Shown: positions 56,027-64,000 of the stretch, piece by piece
How positions within the stretch are numbered: position 1 is the stretch's first letter
How the letters are laid out: each line of letters begins with the position of its first letter
From: Gammaproteobacteria bacterium (ex Lamellibrachia satsuma)
Lineage (GTDB): Bacteria; Pseudomonadota; Gammaproteobacteria; Chromatiales; Chromatiaceae
Assembly: GCA_019623805.1 (NCBI GenBank)
Contig: CP053680.1
Coordinates: 1,178,001-1,242,000, forward strand
DNA length: 64,000 nt
Direction of reading: 5' to 3'
Translations under genes and position numbers: made by a program
Notes under the pieces: model-generated
The model's input: the letters and a program-made list of their open reading frames with translations, nothing else
Told to the model about the DNA's origin: nothing
Databases searched by the model: none

Positions 56027-56995
56027 ATGGGCCATTCTCCCTATCAAACGCTAGAGTACGCCATAACCTGTATCGACACAGGTTATCAACGGCCAGATCT
56101 CGCGGCCTGTTACATGATCGAGGCGCAGGGGGAGTTGGCTTTTGTCGATACAGGCACAACCTATACCCTGCCTGTTATTCTCAAGCTGCTGGAAGCCCGT
56201 GGACTAACCACCGACCAGGTGAAGTACATCATCGTGACCCACGTTCACCTGGATCACGCAGGGGGTGCTGGCGCACTGATGGAAAAGTGCCCCGAGGCGC
56301 AGCTTGTCGTCCACCCTTTTGGCACCCGCCATATGGTCGACCCGACAAAACTGACTGCTGGCGCCACTGCCGTCTACGGAGAGGAACAGTTCCGCAAAGC
56401 CTTTGGCCGACTGATTCCCATCCCACGGGAGAGAGTGATTGAGGCATCCGACGAGATTATGATCGAACTCGGCGGCAGGTCTCTGCTCTGCCTCGATACC
56501 CCTGGCCATGCCAGGCACCACATCTGCATCTATGACGACAGGAGTAAAGGACTCTTTACCGGCGATACCTTTGGTCTCTCTTATCGGGACCTGGATACCT
56601 CCAAGGGTGCATTTATTCTGCCCACTACCACACCGGTCCAGTTCGACCCACCAGCCTGGCAGGCCACATTAAGCAGACTGATGGAGATAAACCCATCCAG
56701 CGCTTACCTCACCCACTATGGAAAAGTGAACGACATGAACCGTCTGGCAGATGACCTGCACCAGGCTATCGACAGTTTTGCAGAGATTGCCCTGACTGTG
56801 GAAGCAGAGAACCGCATAGCTGGAATCCAGGAAAAATTATGGGCATGGACCTATAACGCGCTTATGAAGCACGGCTGTTCGCTAGGGGAACCCCGACTCA
56901 AGGCACTACTGGCCATGGATATCGAATTGAATGCCCAGGGGCTGGATGTCTGGCTGCAACGCAGGGAGAGGGAACAGGCCGGGCAGCCAAGATGA
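56027..56995 (+). CDS. metallo-beta-lactamase-fold hydrolase
   Basis: The protein (322 aa) carries the MBL zinc motif THVHLDHAGG (His72, His74, Asp76, His77). The further ligands are likely in DTPGHARHH and the late YLTHYGKV. Gly-rich LAFVDTGTTYTLPV precedes it. The C-terminal 90 residues are helical (AIDSFAEIALTVEAENRIAGI). The family contains thioesterases, lactonases and persulfide dioxygenases; the ETHE1-specific pattern is not visible and I do not assign a substrate. It starts 43 bases after the flippase and may be in the same transcript. Confidence 0.88.
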   Translation: MGHSPYQTLEYAITCIDTGYQRPDLAACYMIEAQGELAFVDTGTTYTLPVILKLLEARGLTTDQVKYIIVTHVHLDHAGGAGALMEKCPEAQLVVHPFGTRHMVDPTKLTAGATAVYGEEQFRKAFGRLIPIPRERVIEASDEIMIELGGRSLLCLDTPGHARHHICIYDDRSKGLFTGDTFGLSYRDLDTSKGAFILPTTTPVQFDPPAWQATLSRLMEINPSSAYLTHYGKVNDMNRLADDLHQAIDSFAEIALTVEAENRIAGIQEKLWAWTYNALMKHGCSLGEPRLKALLAMDIELNAQGLDVWLQRREREQAGQPR

Positions 56996-56999
56996 AGCC

Positions 57000-57440
57000 T
57001 TACCCTGAGATATTCCTGCAGGAGGTGTTCTTCGACCCACTCATATCCCAGGCGTAAGTGCAGTCAAGGTGGCAAAGTACATTCACCAACCCACGTTCAC
57101 CGCCTTCGATCATAACCGCCAAGGGTGAACGCCTTTGTAACTTGGTATTGCGCTGTCGCATCCAGCGCCGCCCCATATCCGGATTCATTGGGTAGGTGGT
57201 ACGAAGCGCATCATTTATACGGATCAGATACTCAACTCGTTTGGTGATGCCTGGGTTGTCAGGCAAGGGCTGGTCGTTAAGATATCGTGCCATATGACGA
57301 GGCTTTCCTTCCAGATCCAACAGCGCCATCATCTCTTCCGCTCTGAGTCCCCAGTTTTTCAGCATGTTCAGCACGCCACGCGTCATCTCCAGACGCTCAT
57401 CCAAAGACAACTTCCCGTTTTCTTGCGCTGTTTCGTTCAT
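57000..57440 (-). CDS. solitary MbcA/ParS/Xre-type antitoxin-domain protein
   Basis: The protein (146 aa from the ATG at 57440; GTG at 57458 is possible) has a helix-turn-helix-like N-terminal half (EMTRGVLNMLKNWGLRAEEMMALLDL). Its C-terminal part, GRRWMRQRNTKLQRRSPLAV followed by MIEGGERGLVNVLCHLD, resembles the toxin-binding DUF2384 domain of MbcA/ParS antitoxins. No RES-domain toxin is next to it; the neighbours are an MBL hydrolase and an unknown protein. It may be an orphan antitoxin or a regulator that has lost its toxin. Confidence 0.6.
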   Translation of the reverse strand: MNETAQENGKLSLDERLEMTRGVLNMLKNWGLRAEEMMALLDLEGKPRHMARYLNDQPLPDNPGITKRVEYLIRINDALRTTYPMNPDMGRRWMRQRNTKLQRRSPLAVMIEGGERGLVNVLCHLDCTYAWDMSGSKNTSCRNISG

Positions 57441-57562
57441 AGCCCAACCAAATGTCACTCGTGAATTTATTACCTGCCAACAGGATTGTTAACGGCAGTC
57501 TAACACGGGAAAACGGGCTTATTTCCCACTAACCAGACATGGATTTACAGGATCGGAAGGCG

Positions 57563-58000
57563 TTAGGCGCCAAACAGATTCCGCCACCAGCGCTTCCTAT
57601 TTCCAGGAAGCACCTGGGTTGATGGCAGATCAACAGGCTGGATCTTGCTCATCACCCAACCCGGCAGAGGGGGATTATCACTATAACCACAGGAGACGCC
57701 CAGGTTATTGGGATCATATATCTTAACGAACGAGGGTGTGGTCAGATCGTCCGCATAAACAATGCCGCAGTAATCCTCATCATGCTCTTTTCGCAGCAGT
57801 TCATCGATTTCAGAGATAAATCGATTGAAGCCATCCGCATCAACCACCCCGGAGGGAGGTTGCTCGCCGACCGCATAGATATACCACCCCCCGCCGGCAT
57901 CCATACGCAACACCTCCCATAAACTATCCAGATGGTGCCAGCGTAATGCTGAGGTAAAACTGCCACGAAAGACACGAAGATAGTCGTTCTCTTCATTCAT
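57563..58000 (-). CDS. conserved-looking hypothetical protein
   Basis: I do not recognise this 145-residue protein. It is soluble, with no signal or membrane segment. It is acidic in the middle (SEIDELLRKEHDEDYCGIVYADD) and aromatic-rich near residues 20-45 (WHHLDSLWEVL, GGGWYIYAVGE). The C-terminus is basic (RKRWWRNLF). Frame, composition and a clear ATG support a real gene. It precedes the MbcA-like gene on the same strand by about 120 bases, and no partnership is evident. Confidence 0.6.
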   Translation of the reverse strand: MNEENDYLRVFRGSFTSALRWHHLDSLWEVLRMDAGGGWYIYAVGEQPPSGVVDADGFNRFISEIDELLRKEHDEDYCGIVYADDLTTPSFVKIYDPNNLGVSCGYSDNPPLPGWVMSKIQPVDLPSTQVLPGNRKRWWRNLFGA

Positions 58001-58197
58001 GATTTTTCGACTCTAACAATCCGCATGTGGATTTCCTGGGATTAATACTCATCTCGGTTTCAACAATCTGTCTGTATCCGTAATTTCTGCACAGTTACTA
58101 CATACCACGCGCTGAATCCGGACACACTTCTCAGCCGAAAATACGATTTGCATAGGAGAAACTGTGAGTATGGGAAGAAAGCTGATGTTGAGCGGGT

Positions 58198-58203
58198 TAT
58201 AAT
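58198..58203 (+). promoter_or_regulatory. -10 element upstream of purC
   Basis: A perfect TATAAT lies about 27 bases before the purC start codon. No convincing -35 hexamer is seen at 16-18 bases upstream (the bases there are AAGAAA-like), so the promoter may need an activator or be weak. Confidence 0.45.
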
Positions 58204-58229
58204 ACAGTTTTGTTAAACTGACAAGCGCC

Positions 58230-59126
58230 ATGAACAAAGCTAATAACACCCTGTTTGAATCCAATCTCACCGGCCTGGAACAAGTTAGCCGGGGGAAAGT
58301 CCGCGATATCTATGCTGTCGACGATAATCATCTGTTGATCGTGACAAGTGACCGTCTATCGGCATTTGACGTCATTCTGCCACAAGCCATACCCGGCAAG
58401 GGTGAGGTGCTGACGCGAGTGGCAAATTTCTGGTTTGAACGGACCAGAGATCAGGTACCGAACCATCTGTCTGACATCCCCCTTGAATCGGTCATCCCGA
58501 ACGCCAACCAGCGCTCTGTACTGGGTGACCGGGCAATCGTCGTACGCAGGCTCAAGCCTCTGCCGGTCGAAGCTATCGTCAGGGGTTATCTGATCGGCTC
58601 CGGCTGGAAAGATTATCAACGCAGCGGAGGGGTTTGCGGTATTCGACTGCCGCAAGGACTGCAGCAGGCCGACAAACTGCCTGAGGCAATCTACACTCCA
58701 TCGACCAAGGCCGAAGTGGGTGAGCACGATCAAAATATCAGTTTTGAGAAGACCGTAAACCTGATCGGTAAGGACCTTGCCGGGCAGGTACGTGACCTGA
58801 GTCTTGGTATCTACACAGAAGCAGCCGACTTTGCCCGCGAGAAAGGCATTATCATCGCCGACACCAAATTTGAGTTTGGCCTTGATGATCACGGCACCGT
58901 ACATCTGATCGATGAAGTACTGACCCCTGATTCATCCCGTTTTTGGCCCGCAAGTGAATACCGCCCCGGCATCAGCCCACCCAGCTTCGACAAACAGTTC
59001 GTGCGCGACTACCTGGAAACCCTTGATTGGGACAAAACCCCACCGGGTCCTGAATTACCTGAAGAGATCATTCGAAAAACCGCAGAGAAATACCGGGAGG
59101 CGGAGAAGCGTTTGACCGGCGCCTGA
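58230..59126 (+). CDS. purC: phosphoribosylaminoimidazole-succinocarboxamide synthase
   Basis: The protein (298 aa) makes SAICAR from CAIR, aspartate and ATP in purine synthesis. Motifs are [20 protein letters not shown] (ATP-binding glycine region), [21 protein letters not shown], and [34 protein letters not shown] and [16 protein letters not shown] lie near the end. It has the length of the longer, eukaryote-like form rather than the 237-residue E. coli form. Confidence 0.97.
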   Translation: MNKANNTLFESNLTGLEQVSRGKVRDIYAVDDNHLLIVTSDRLSAFDVILPQAIPGKGEVLTRVANFWFERTRDQVPNHLSDIPLESVIPNANQRSVLGDRAIVVRRLKPLPVEAIVRGYLIGSGWKDYQRSGGVCGIRLPQGLQQADKLPEAIYTPSTKAEVGEHDQNISFEKTVNLIGKDLAGQVRDLSLGIYTEAADFAREKGIIIADTKFEFGLDDHGTVHLIDEVLTPDSSRFWPASEYRPGISPPSFDKQFVRDYLETLDWDKTPPGPELPEEIIRKTAEKYREAEKRLTGA

Positions 59127-59152
59127 CCGACTGGGAATAGCTGTTGAATCCT

Positions 59153-59419
59153 ATGGTGAATAACAATTCAAACACCGCCAAGGTGGTAATCTACACGACC
59201 CAGCGCTGCCCCCACTGCAAGCGCGCCAAAGAGTGGCTGAAGGCTAACAAGGTGCTGTTTTTGGAGTTTGATGTGGGCAAGGCCGGAAAAATGCAGAAAC
59301 GCTTTTTCAACATGGGAGGGCGAAGTGTGCCGATGATCGTGGTCGGTGACCTGCAGTTGCCTGGTTTTGCCCCAAAGCAACTCAAGCAGGCGCTTGAGCA
59401 TGCAGGGATACTTGCCTGA
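59153..59419 (+). CDS. glutaredoxin-family protein
   Basis: The protein (88 aa from the ATG at 59153) is a small glutaredoxin: VVIYTTQRCPHCKRAKEWLK has the Cys-Pro-His-Cys active site. The cis-Pro is in GRSVPMIVVGDLQLPGF, and a final helix binds glutathione in the family. CPHC, not CPYC, suggests a specialised redox partner. A TTG three codons earlier is an alternative start. It is 26 bases after purC and probably cotranscribed. Confidence 0.88.
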   Translation: MVNNNSNTAKVVIYTTQRCPHCKRAKEWLKANKVLFLEFDVGKAGKMQKRFFNMGGRSVPMIVVGDLQLPGFAPKQLKQALEHAGILA

Positions 59420-59458
59420 GCGCTACGCTACTCGTACCAAAACCCAATATTTCAGACA

Positions 59459-59486
59459 CAAAAAAGGGGCGTCAAACGCCCCTTTT
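59459..59486. terminator. strong bidirectional rho-independent terminator
   Basis: AAAAAGGGGCGT pairs with ACGCCCCTTTT across a CAA loop. The A run on one side and the T run on the other make it work on both strands, ending the purC-glutaredoxin transcript and the fba transcript that converge here. Confidence 0.93.
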
Positions 59487-59506
59487 CCTACCTTGAATCC
59501 AGCCGA

Positions 59507-60571
59507 TCAGCTGACTTTCGGATCCAATTCTCCACTCGCATAGCGACCAAACATAGTCTCCAGAGAGGTCGCGGTCATCTTGGAAGCCATACCGGCAGAA
59601 CCGAATGCCTCGTAGCGATTCTTGCAGATATCGGACATACCTTTAGTCGCTTCCTTGAGAAACTTACGTGGGTCGAAGTTGCTCTTGTTCTCTTCCAGAT
59701 GTCGACGGATAGAGCCCGTGGAAGCCATACGCAGGTCGGTATCGATGTTGACCTTGCGCACACCGGATTTGATACCTTCAACGATTTCGTCAACCGGCAC
59801 ACCATAGGTCTGACCCATGTCGCCGCCGTAGCTGTTGATGATCTTCAGCCAGTCCTGGGGTACGGAAGAAGATCCATGCATGACCAGATGGACGCCGGGG
59901 ATGCGCTCGTGAATCTCTTTCACGCGGTCGATACGCAGGATCTTGCCCGTAGGCTCCTGGGTGAACTTGTAGGCACCGTGGGAAGTACCGATTGCGATGG
60001 CCAGTGCATCAACTCCTGTCTTAGTGACAAAATCAGCAGCCTCATCGGGATCGGTCAGCAGCTGATCCATGTCCAGCTTGCCTTCGGCACCGTGGCCATC
60101 TTCTTCGCCCATCATGCCGGTTTCCAGTGAACCCAGGCAGCCCAGCTCGCCCTCAACAGAGACGCCGCCAGCGTGAGCCATATCGACCACATTCTTGGTG
60201 ACCTCTACGTTGTACTCATAGGTGGACGGGGTCTTGCCGTCGGACATCAGAGAACCATCCATCATGACCGAGCTGAAGCCGGACTGGATGGAACGCAGAC
60301 AGATGTCCGGAGATGCACCGTGATCCTGATGCATGCAAACCGGGATGTGGGGGTACATCTCGATTGCAGCCTCGATCAAGTGGCGCAGGAAGGGTTCTCC
60401 GGCATAGGAGCGGGCACCGGCAGAACCTTGCAGGATAACAGGGCTGTCAACCGCATCTGCCGCCTGCATGATGGCGTGCACCTGTTCCATGTTGTTGACG
60501 TTGAACGCTGGCAAGCCGTAGCTGTGCTCAGCGGCATGATCCAGAAGTTGGCGCAGGGAAATCAGGGCCAT
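59507..60571 (-). CDS. fba: class II fructose-bisphosphate aldolase
   Basis: The protein (354 aa) is a zinc-dependent class II aldolase of the longer, Calvin-cycle-type (subtype B) group. Zinc ligands are in [14 protein letters not shown] and the later [12 protein letters not shown] / [10 protein letters not shown] segments; [11 protein letters not shown] is diagnostic. It interconverts fructose-1,6-bisphosphate with DHAP and glyceraldehyde-3-phosphate, and in autotrophs also makes sedoheptulose bisphosphate. The order gap-pgk-pyk-fba on one strand is a conserved unit in gammaproteobacteria with the Calvin cycle. Confidence 0.96.
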   Translation of the reverse strand: MALISLRQLLDHAAEHSYGLPAFNVNNMEQVHAIMQAADAVDSPVILQGSAGARSYAGEPFLRHLIEAAIEMYPHIPVCMHQDHGASPDICLRSIQSGFSSVMMDGSLMSDGKTPSTYEYNVEVTKNVVDMAHAGGVSVEGELGCLGSLETGMMGEEDGHGAEGKLDMDQLLTDPDEAADFVTKTGVDALAIAIGTSHGAYKFTQEPTGKILRIDRVKEIHERIPGVHLVMHGSSSVPQDWLKIINSYGGDMGQTYGVPVDEIVEGIKSGVRKVNIDTDLRMASTGSIRRHLEENKSNFDPRKFLKEATKGMSDICKNRYEAFGSAGMASKMTATSLETMFGRYASGELDPKVS

Positions 60572-60637
60572 GATAGCCTCCTTGAGTTGGTTTCTATAAC
60601 TGGGTTAAACGCTCGGCAAGAACCCGCAGGTTCTTGC

Positions 60638-62086
60638 CTAATTCTCTTTGGGCAGCACATGCTCACCCACTCGCATCACTTTCATGATATTCGTTTGGCC
60701 TTCAACACCGGAGCGATCCCCCTTGGTGATGATTACCAGGTCGTTCTCGCGAACTTCACCTCGGCGCAGCAGTTCGTCGATAACTTCTTCATTGACCTCG
60801 CCCATGTTGGTGCTGGCGTCATCGAAACTGACAGGGTAAACGCCACGGTAGAGCGTGACTTTTCTGCGGGTCTCCACATTCCGGGTCAATGCATAAATCG
60901 GAATGCCTGAACTAATTCTGGACATCCACTTGGATGTGGAACCCGACTCAGTCAACGCAGCAATTGCCGTCACGCCGAGGTGGTTTGCAGTGTACATGGT
61001 CGCCATTGCAATGGCTTCATCCACGCGTCCGAAAACAGAGTCGATACGGTGCTGGGAACGCCGCACGATTGCCTGTTTTTCAGCTTCGACACAGACACGA
61101 TCCATTGCAGCTATGACCTTGTGGGGATATTTACCCACAGATGTCTCGGCTGAAAGCATCACCGCATCCGTACCATCCAGCACGGAATTGGCCACATCAA
61201 AGACCTCGGCACGAGTCGGTATCGGGCTATCGATCATCGACTGCATCATTTGGGTCGCTGTGATCACCACGCAGTTCATCTTGCGTGCTATTTTAATCAG
61301 GTTCTTCTGTACTGCAGGGAGCTCCGCATCACCAATCTCCACCCCCAGGTCACCGCGTGCAACCATGATGGCATCAGACACCTCAATGATCTCTTCGATG
61401 CAGTCCAGTGCTTCGGCCCGTTCAATCTTGGCGATGATGCCGCCCTTGCCGCCTGCTTCTTCCAGAAGTTTGCGCGCCTCGCTGACATCATCTGCGCTGC
61501 GCACGAACGAAACGGCTAGATAGTCAGCATCGACCTCCGCGGCGAACTTGATATCGGCGCGGTCTTTTTCCGTCAACGCGGGAGCCGACAGACCACCGCC
61601 CTGTTTATTGATGCCTTTGTTATTGGAGAGTTTGCCGCCGACAACAACCTTGCAGTGAATCTCCTGGCCATCAACCTCGGAGATCCAGAAAACAAGCGCG
61701 CCATCATCCAGCAGCAGGGTATCGCCACGGGAGACATCATTGACAAGATCAGGATAGGTCAGGCCGACACGGGTTCCATCACCATCCGTAAGCGGGCAGC
61801 TCGCATCGAGTATAAATTCGTCTTCCTCGTCCAGCACGATGTAATCGTTTTTAAACCGGCCAATACGAATCTTGGGACCCTGCAGATCGCAAAGTACGCC
61901 GACCTGCCTGCCGCTCGCACGGGAACGATCCCGAATCCGCTCAGCCCGATCCAACTGAGAATCATGCGAATCATGCGAAAGGTTGAGCCGAACGACATCC
62001 ACCCCCGCACTAATGATCTTATCCATCATCTTAGGGTCGTCGGTTGCCGGCCCCAGGGTTGCAACAATCTTAGTTCGTCTTGGCAT
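60638..62086 (-). CDS. pyk: pyruvate kinase
   Basis: The protein (482 aa) is a standard pyruvate kinase. RRTKIVATLGPATDDPKMM is the N-terminus and SHDSHDS lies just after the first strand. GIIAKIERAEALDCIEEI holds the catalytic Lys region, and IMVARGDLGVEIG and VVITATQMMQSMIDSPIPTRAE are core motifs. A C-terminal regulatory domain is present. It makes pyruvate and ATP from phosphoenolpyruvate. It lies between pgk and fba and shares their strand. Confidence 0.97.
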   Translation of the reverse strand: MPRRTKIVATLGPATDDPKMMDKIISAGVDVVRLNLSHDSHDSQLDRAERIRDRSRASGRQVGVLCDLQGPKIRIGRFKNDYIVLDEEDEFILDASCPLTDGDGTRVGLTYPDLVNDVSRGDTLLLDDGALVFWISEVDGQEIHCKVVVGGKLSNNKGINKQGGGLSAPALTEKDRADIKFAAEVDADYLAVSFVRSADDVSEARKLLEEAGGKGGIIAKIERAEALDCIEEIIEVSDAIMVARGDLGVEIGDAELPAVQKNLIKIARKMNCVVITATQMMQSMIDSPIPTRAEVFDVANSVLDGTDAVMLSAETSVGKYPHKVIAAMDRVCVEAEKQAIVRRSQHRIDSVFGRVDEAIAMATMYTANHLGVTAIAALTESGSTSKWMSRISSGIPIYALTRNVETRRKVTLYRGVYPVSFDDASTNMGEVNEEVIDELLRRGEVRENDLVIITKGDRSGVEGQTNIMKVMRVGEHVLPKEN

Positions 62087-62166
62087 AACGCTCTTTAGCT
62101 AAGTTTCAGCGACAGGATCATGATCGGGCGACTGCCCGATGGTGCTTGATTACCGCTTCAACTTTG

Positions 62167-63348
62167 TTATTCAGTTGCCCTTGCTTCAAGCATGGCAACC
62201 GCAGGCAGGGTCTTGCCTTCAAGGTACTCCAAAAAAGCACCGCCGGCAGTGGAGATGTAGGTGACCTTGTCGTAAATATCATATTTCTGGATAGCGGCAA
62301 TCGTGTCGCCACCACCGGCCAGGCTGAAACAATCGGAATCGGCAATGGCCATGGAAACCGTCTTGGTGCCCGCGCCGAACTGGTCGAACTCAAATACGCC
62401 TACTGGGCCGTTCCAGACAACAGTACCGGCTTTGGCGATTATATCAGCCAACTCCTTGGCGGAGTCAGGACCAATATCGAAGATCATGTCGTCATCTTCC
62501 ACATCACCTGCGGCCTTCAGAGTGGCCTCAGCAGTTTCGCTGAACTCTTTACCGCAAACCACATCTGTGGCGATCGGAATATTGGCGCCGCGCTCCTTCA
62601 TCTTTTCCACCAGCGCCTTGGCGGTGTCTACCAGATCGTCCTCACAGAGAGATTTACCGACGTTGTTATCCATAGCCTTGAGGAAAGTATTGGCGATACC
62701 ACCACCGACCACCAACTGGTCCACCTTCTCGGAGAGCGCCTCCAGTACAGTCAACTTGGTAGAGACTTTTGAGCCACCGACGATGGCTACCATGGGGCGA
62801 GCCGGATTGGCCAGCGCCTTGGCCAGGTTGTCCAGTTCACTGGCCAGCAGCAGACCCGCACAAGCAGTGGGCGCAAATTTGCCGGCACCGTGAGTTGAAG
62901 CCTGTGCACGATGCGCGGTACCGAAGGCATCCATTACGAACACGTCGCACAGGGCAGCGTATTTCTTTGCCAGGTCTTCGTTGTCCTTTTTCTCACCCGC
63001 ATTGAAACGTACGTTCTCGAACAATACGACTTCACCATCGGCAACCTCTGGAGCGCTGTTCAGGTAGTCCTGGATCAGACGGACGGTGGTTCCGAGCTTG
63101 CTGGACATGTCCTCGGCAATGGGCTGCATGGAATTCTCAGCATCCACCTCACCCTCTGTAGGACGGCCACGATGGGACATGACCTGTACCTTGGCGCCTG
63201 CCTTGACGCAGTGTTCGATGGTCGGCATGGAAGCGGTAATACGAGCGTCGGAGGTAACCTTGCCGTCTTTGACAGGTACGTTCAGGTCGGCGCGGATAAG
63301 GACGCGCTTACCGGCGAGATCGAGATCGGTGAGCTTGATGAAAGACAT
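62167..63348 (-). CDS. pgk: phosphoglycerate kinase
   Basis: The protein (393 aa from the ATG at 63348, which has a GGAG site upstream) is phosphoglycerate kinase. It opens [18 protein letters not shown], and the substrate-binding [10 protein letters not shown] and [12 protein letters not shown] follow. The nucleotide-binding GGSKVSTKL lies in the middle, and [12 protein letters not shown] and FISTAGGA-type ends are present ([16 protein letters not shown]). An extended start at 63387 adds residues unlike the family. It acts in glycolysis and the Calvin cycle. Confidence 0.97.
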   Translation of the reverse strand: MSFIKLTDLDLAGKRVLIRADLNVPVKDGKVTSDARITASMPTIEHCVKAGAKVQVMSHRGRPTEGEVDAENSMQPIAEDMSSKLGTTVRLIQDYLNSAPEVADGEVVLFENVRFNAGEKKDNEDLAKKYAALCDVFVMDAFGTAHRAQASTHGAGKFAPTACAGLLLASELDNLAKALANPARPMVAIVGGSKVSTKLTVLEALSEKVDQLVVGGGIANTFLKAMDNNVGKSLCEDDLVDTAKALVEKMKERGANIPIATDVVCGKEFSETAEATLKAAGDVEDDDMIFDIGPDSAKELADIIAKAGTVVWNGPVGVFEFDQFGAGTKTVSMAIADSDCFSLAGGGDTIAAIQKYDIYDKVTYISTAGGAFLEYLEGKTLPAVAMLEARATE

Positions 63349-63491
63349 GGTGGCACTCCGTAAGTTTGATTCAGAGAGATTTGGCAAAGCCGGGGCCTTG
63401 CCGAATACCTCTGGAATTGAAGGACTCGGGGCCGAGGGCCAAGGATAAAAACACCTCGCCCCCTCGGCCCTTGGCCCTGATTTCTCGGCCC

Positions 63492-64000
<509 letters not shown>

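Overview
The window looks like a chromosomal segment of a gammaproteobacterium, most likely a sulfur-oxidising, Chromatiales-like or symbiont-related lineage. This is inferred from gene content and order, not from a marker-gene tree. The evidence is the rlmN-pilW-rodZ-hisS-yfgM-bamB-der block, a lexA gene with an E. coli-type SOS box, Rsd, MltF, TypA, and a gap-pgk-pyk-fba block typical of autotrophic gammaproteobacteria. I found no tRNA or rRNA gene and no CRISPR array.

Layout. 1-4.8 kb: the end of a Gly-rich protein, an MscS-type channel, and an AT-richer pair (a ThDP-dependent acetolactate-synthase-like enzyme and a glycosyltransferase-like protein). 4.9-10.7 kb: tsaB, then an RND efflux pair facing a TetR regulator, with a 40-bp palindrome between them. 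10.7-12.2 kb: a mosaic of mobile-element debris (group II intron remnant, IS110 scrap, IS4-family transposase pseudogene, tail of a 300-bp repeat). 12.2-14.8 kb: a Tat-exported molybdenum hydroxylase of the IorAB type. 14.9-25.8 kb: an orphan class III cyclase-like protein, Rsd, a secreted Met/Gln/Pro-rich protein, a TauE-type exporter, an NDUFA9-like protein, two secreted thioredoxin-fold proteins, a MidA-like methyltransferase, a pteridine reductase and glutamate dehydrogenase. 25.9-37.3 kb: der, bamB, yfgM, hisS, rodZ, pilW, rlmN, a nickel/cobalt-transporter-like protein, lexA, mltF and dtd. Unlike the familiar order, ispG is absent between rodZ and hisS.

37.3-42.1 kb is the most unusual stretch. 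A chemotaxis transducer gene is broken by a 300-bp GC-rich element, and an apparently identical copy of that element lies 3.3 kb away. Beside the second copy is an AT-rich, gene-free region with four DnaA-box-like sequences in about 250 bp. The flanking genes point away from it (typA to the left, the moxR/bat operon to the right), so it is a candidate replication origin or DnaA-binding locus. 42.2-50 kb: a complete MoxR-DUF58-DUF4381-BatA-BatB-BatC-BatD operon, whose TPR protein carries eight perfectly in-register 33-bp repeats.

50-57 kb: surface polysaccharide genes (NodB-type deacetylase, flippase) split by an IS3-family element that is itself interrupted by an intact-looking IS701-family element with 17-bp inverted repeats and a TTAA duplication. 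They are followed by a metallo-beta-lactamase-fold hydrolase, a solitary MbcA/ParS-like protein and an unknown protein. 58-64 kb: purC, a glutaredoxin-like protein, then fba, pyk, pgk and the C-terminal part of gap on the minus strand, separated from the preceding genes by a strong bidirectional terminator.
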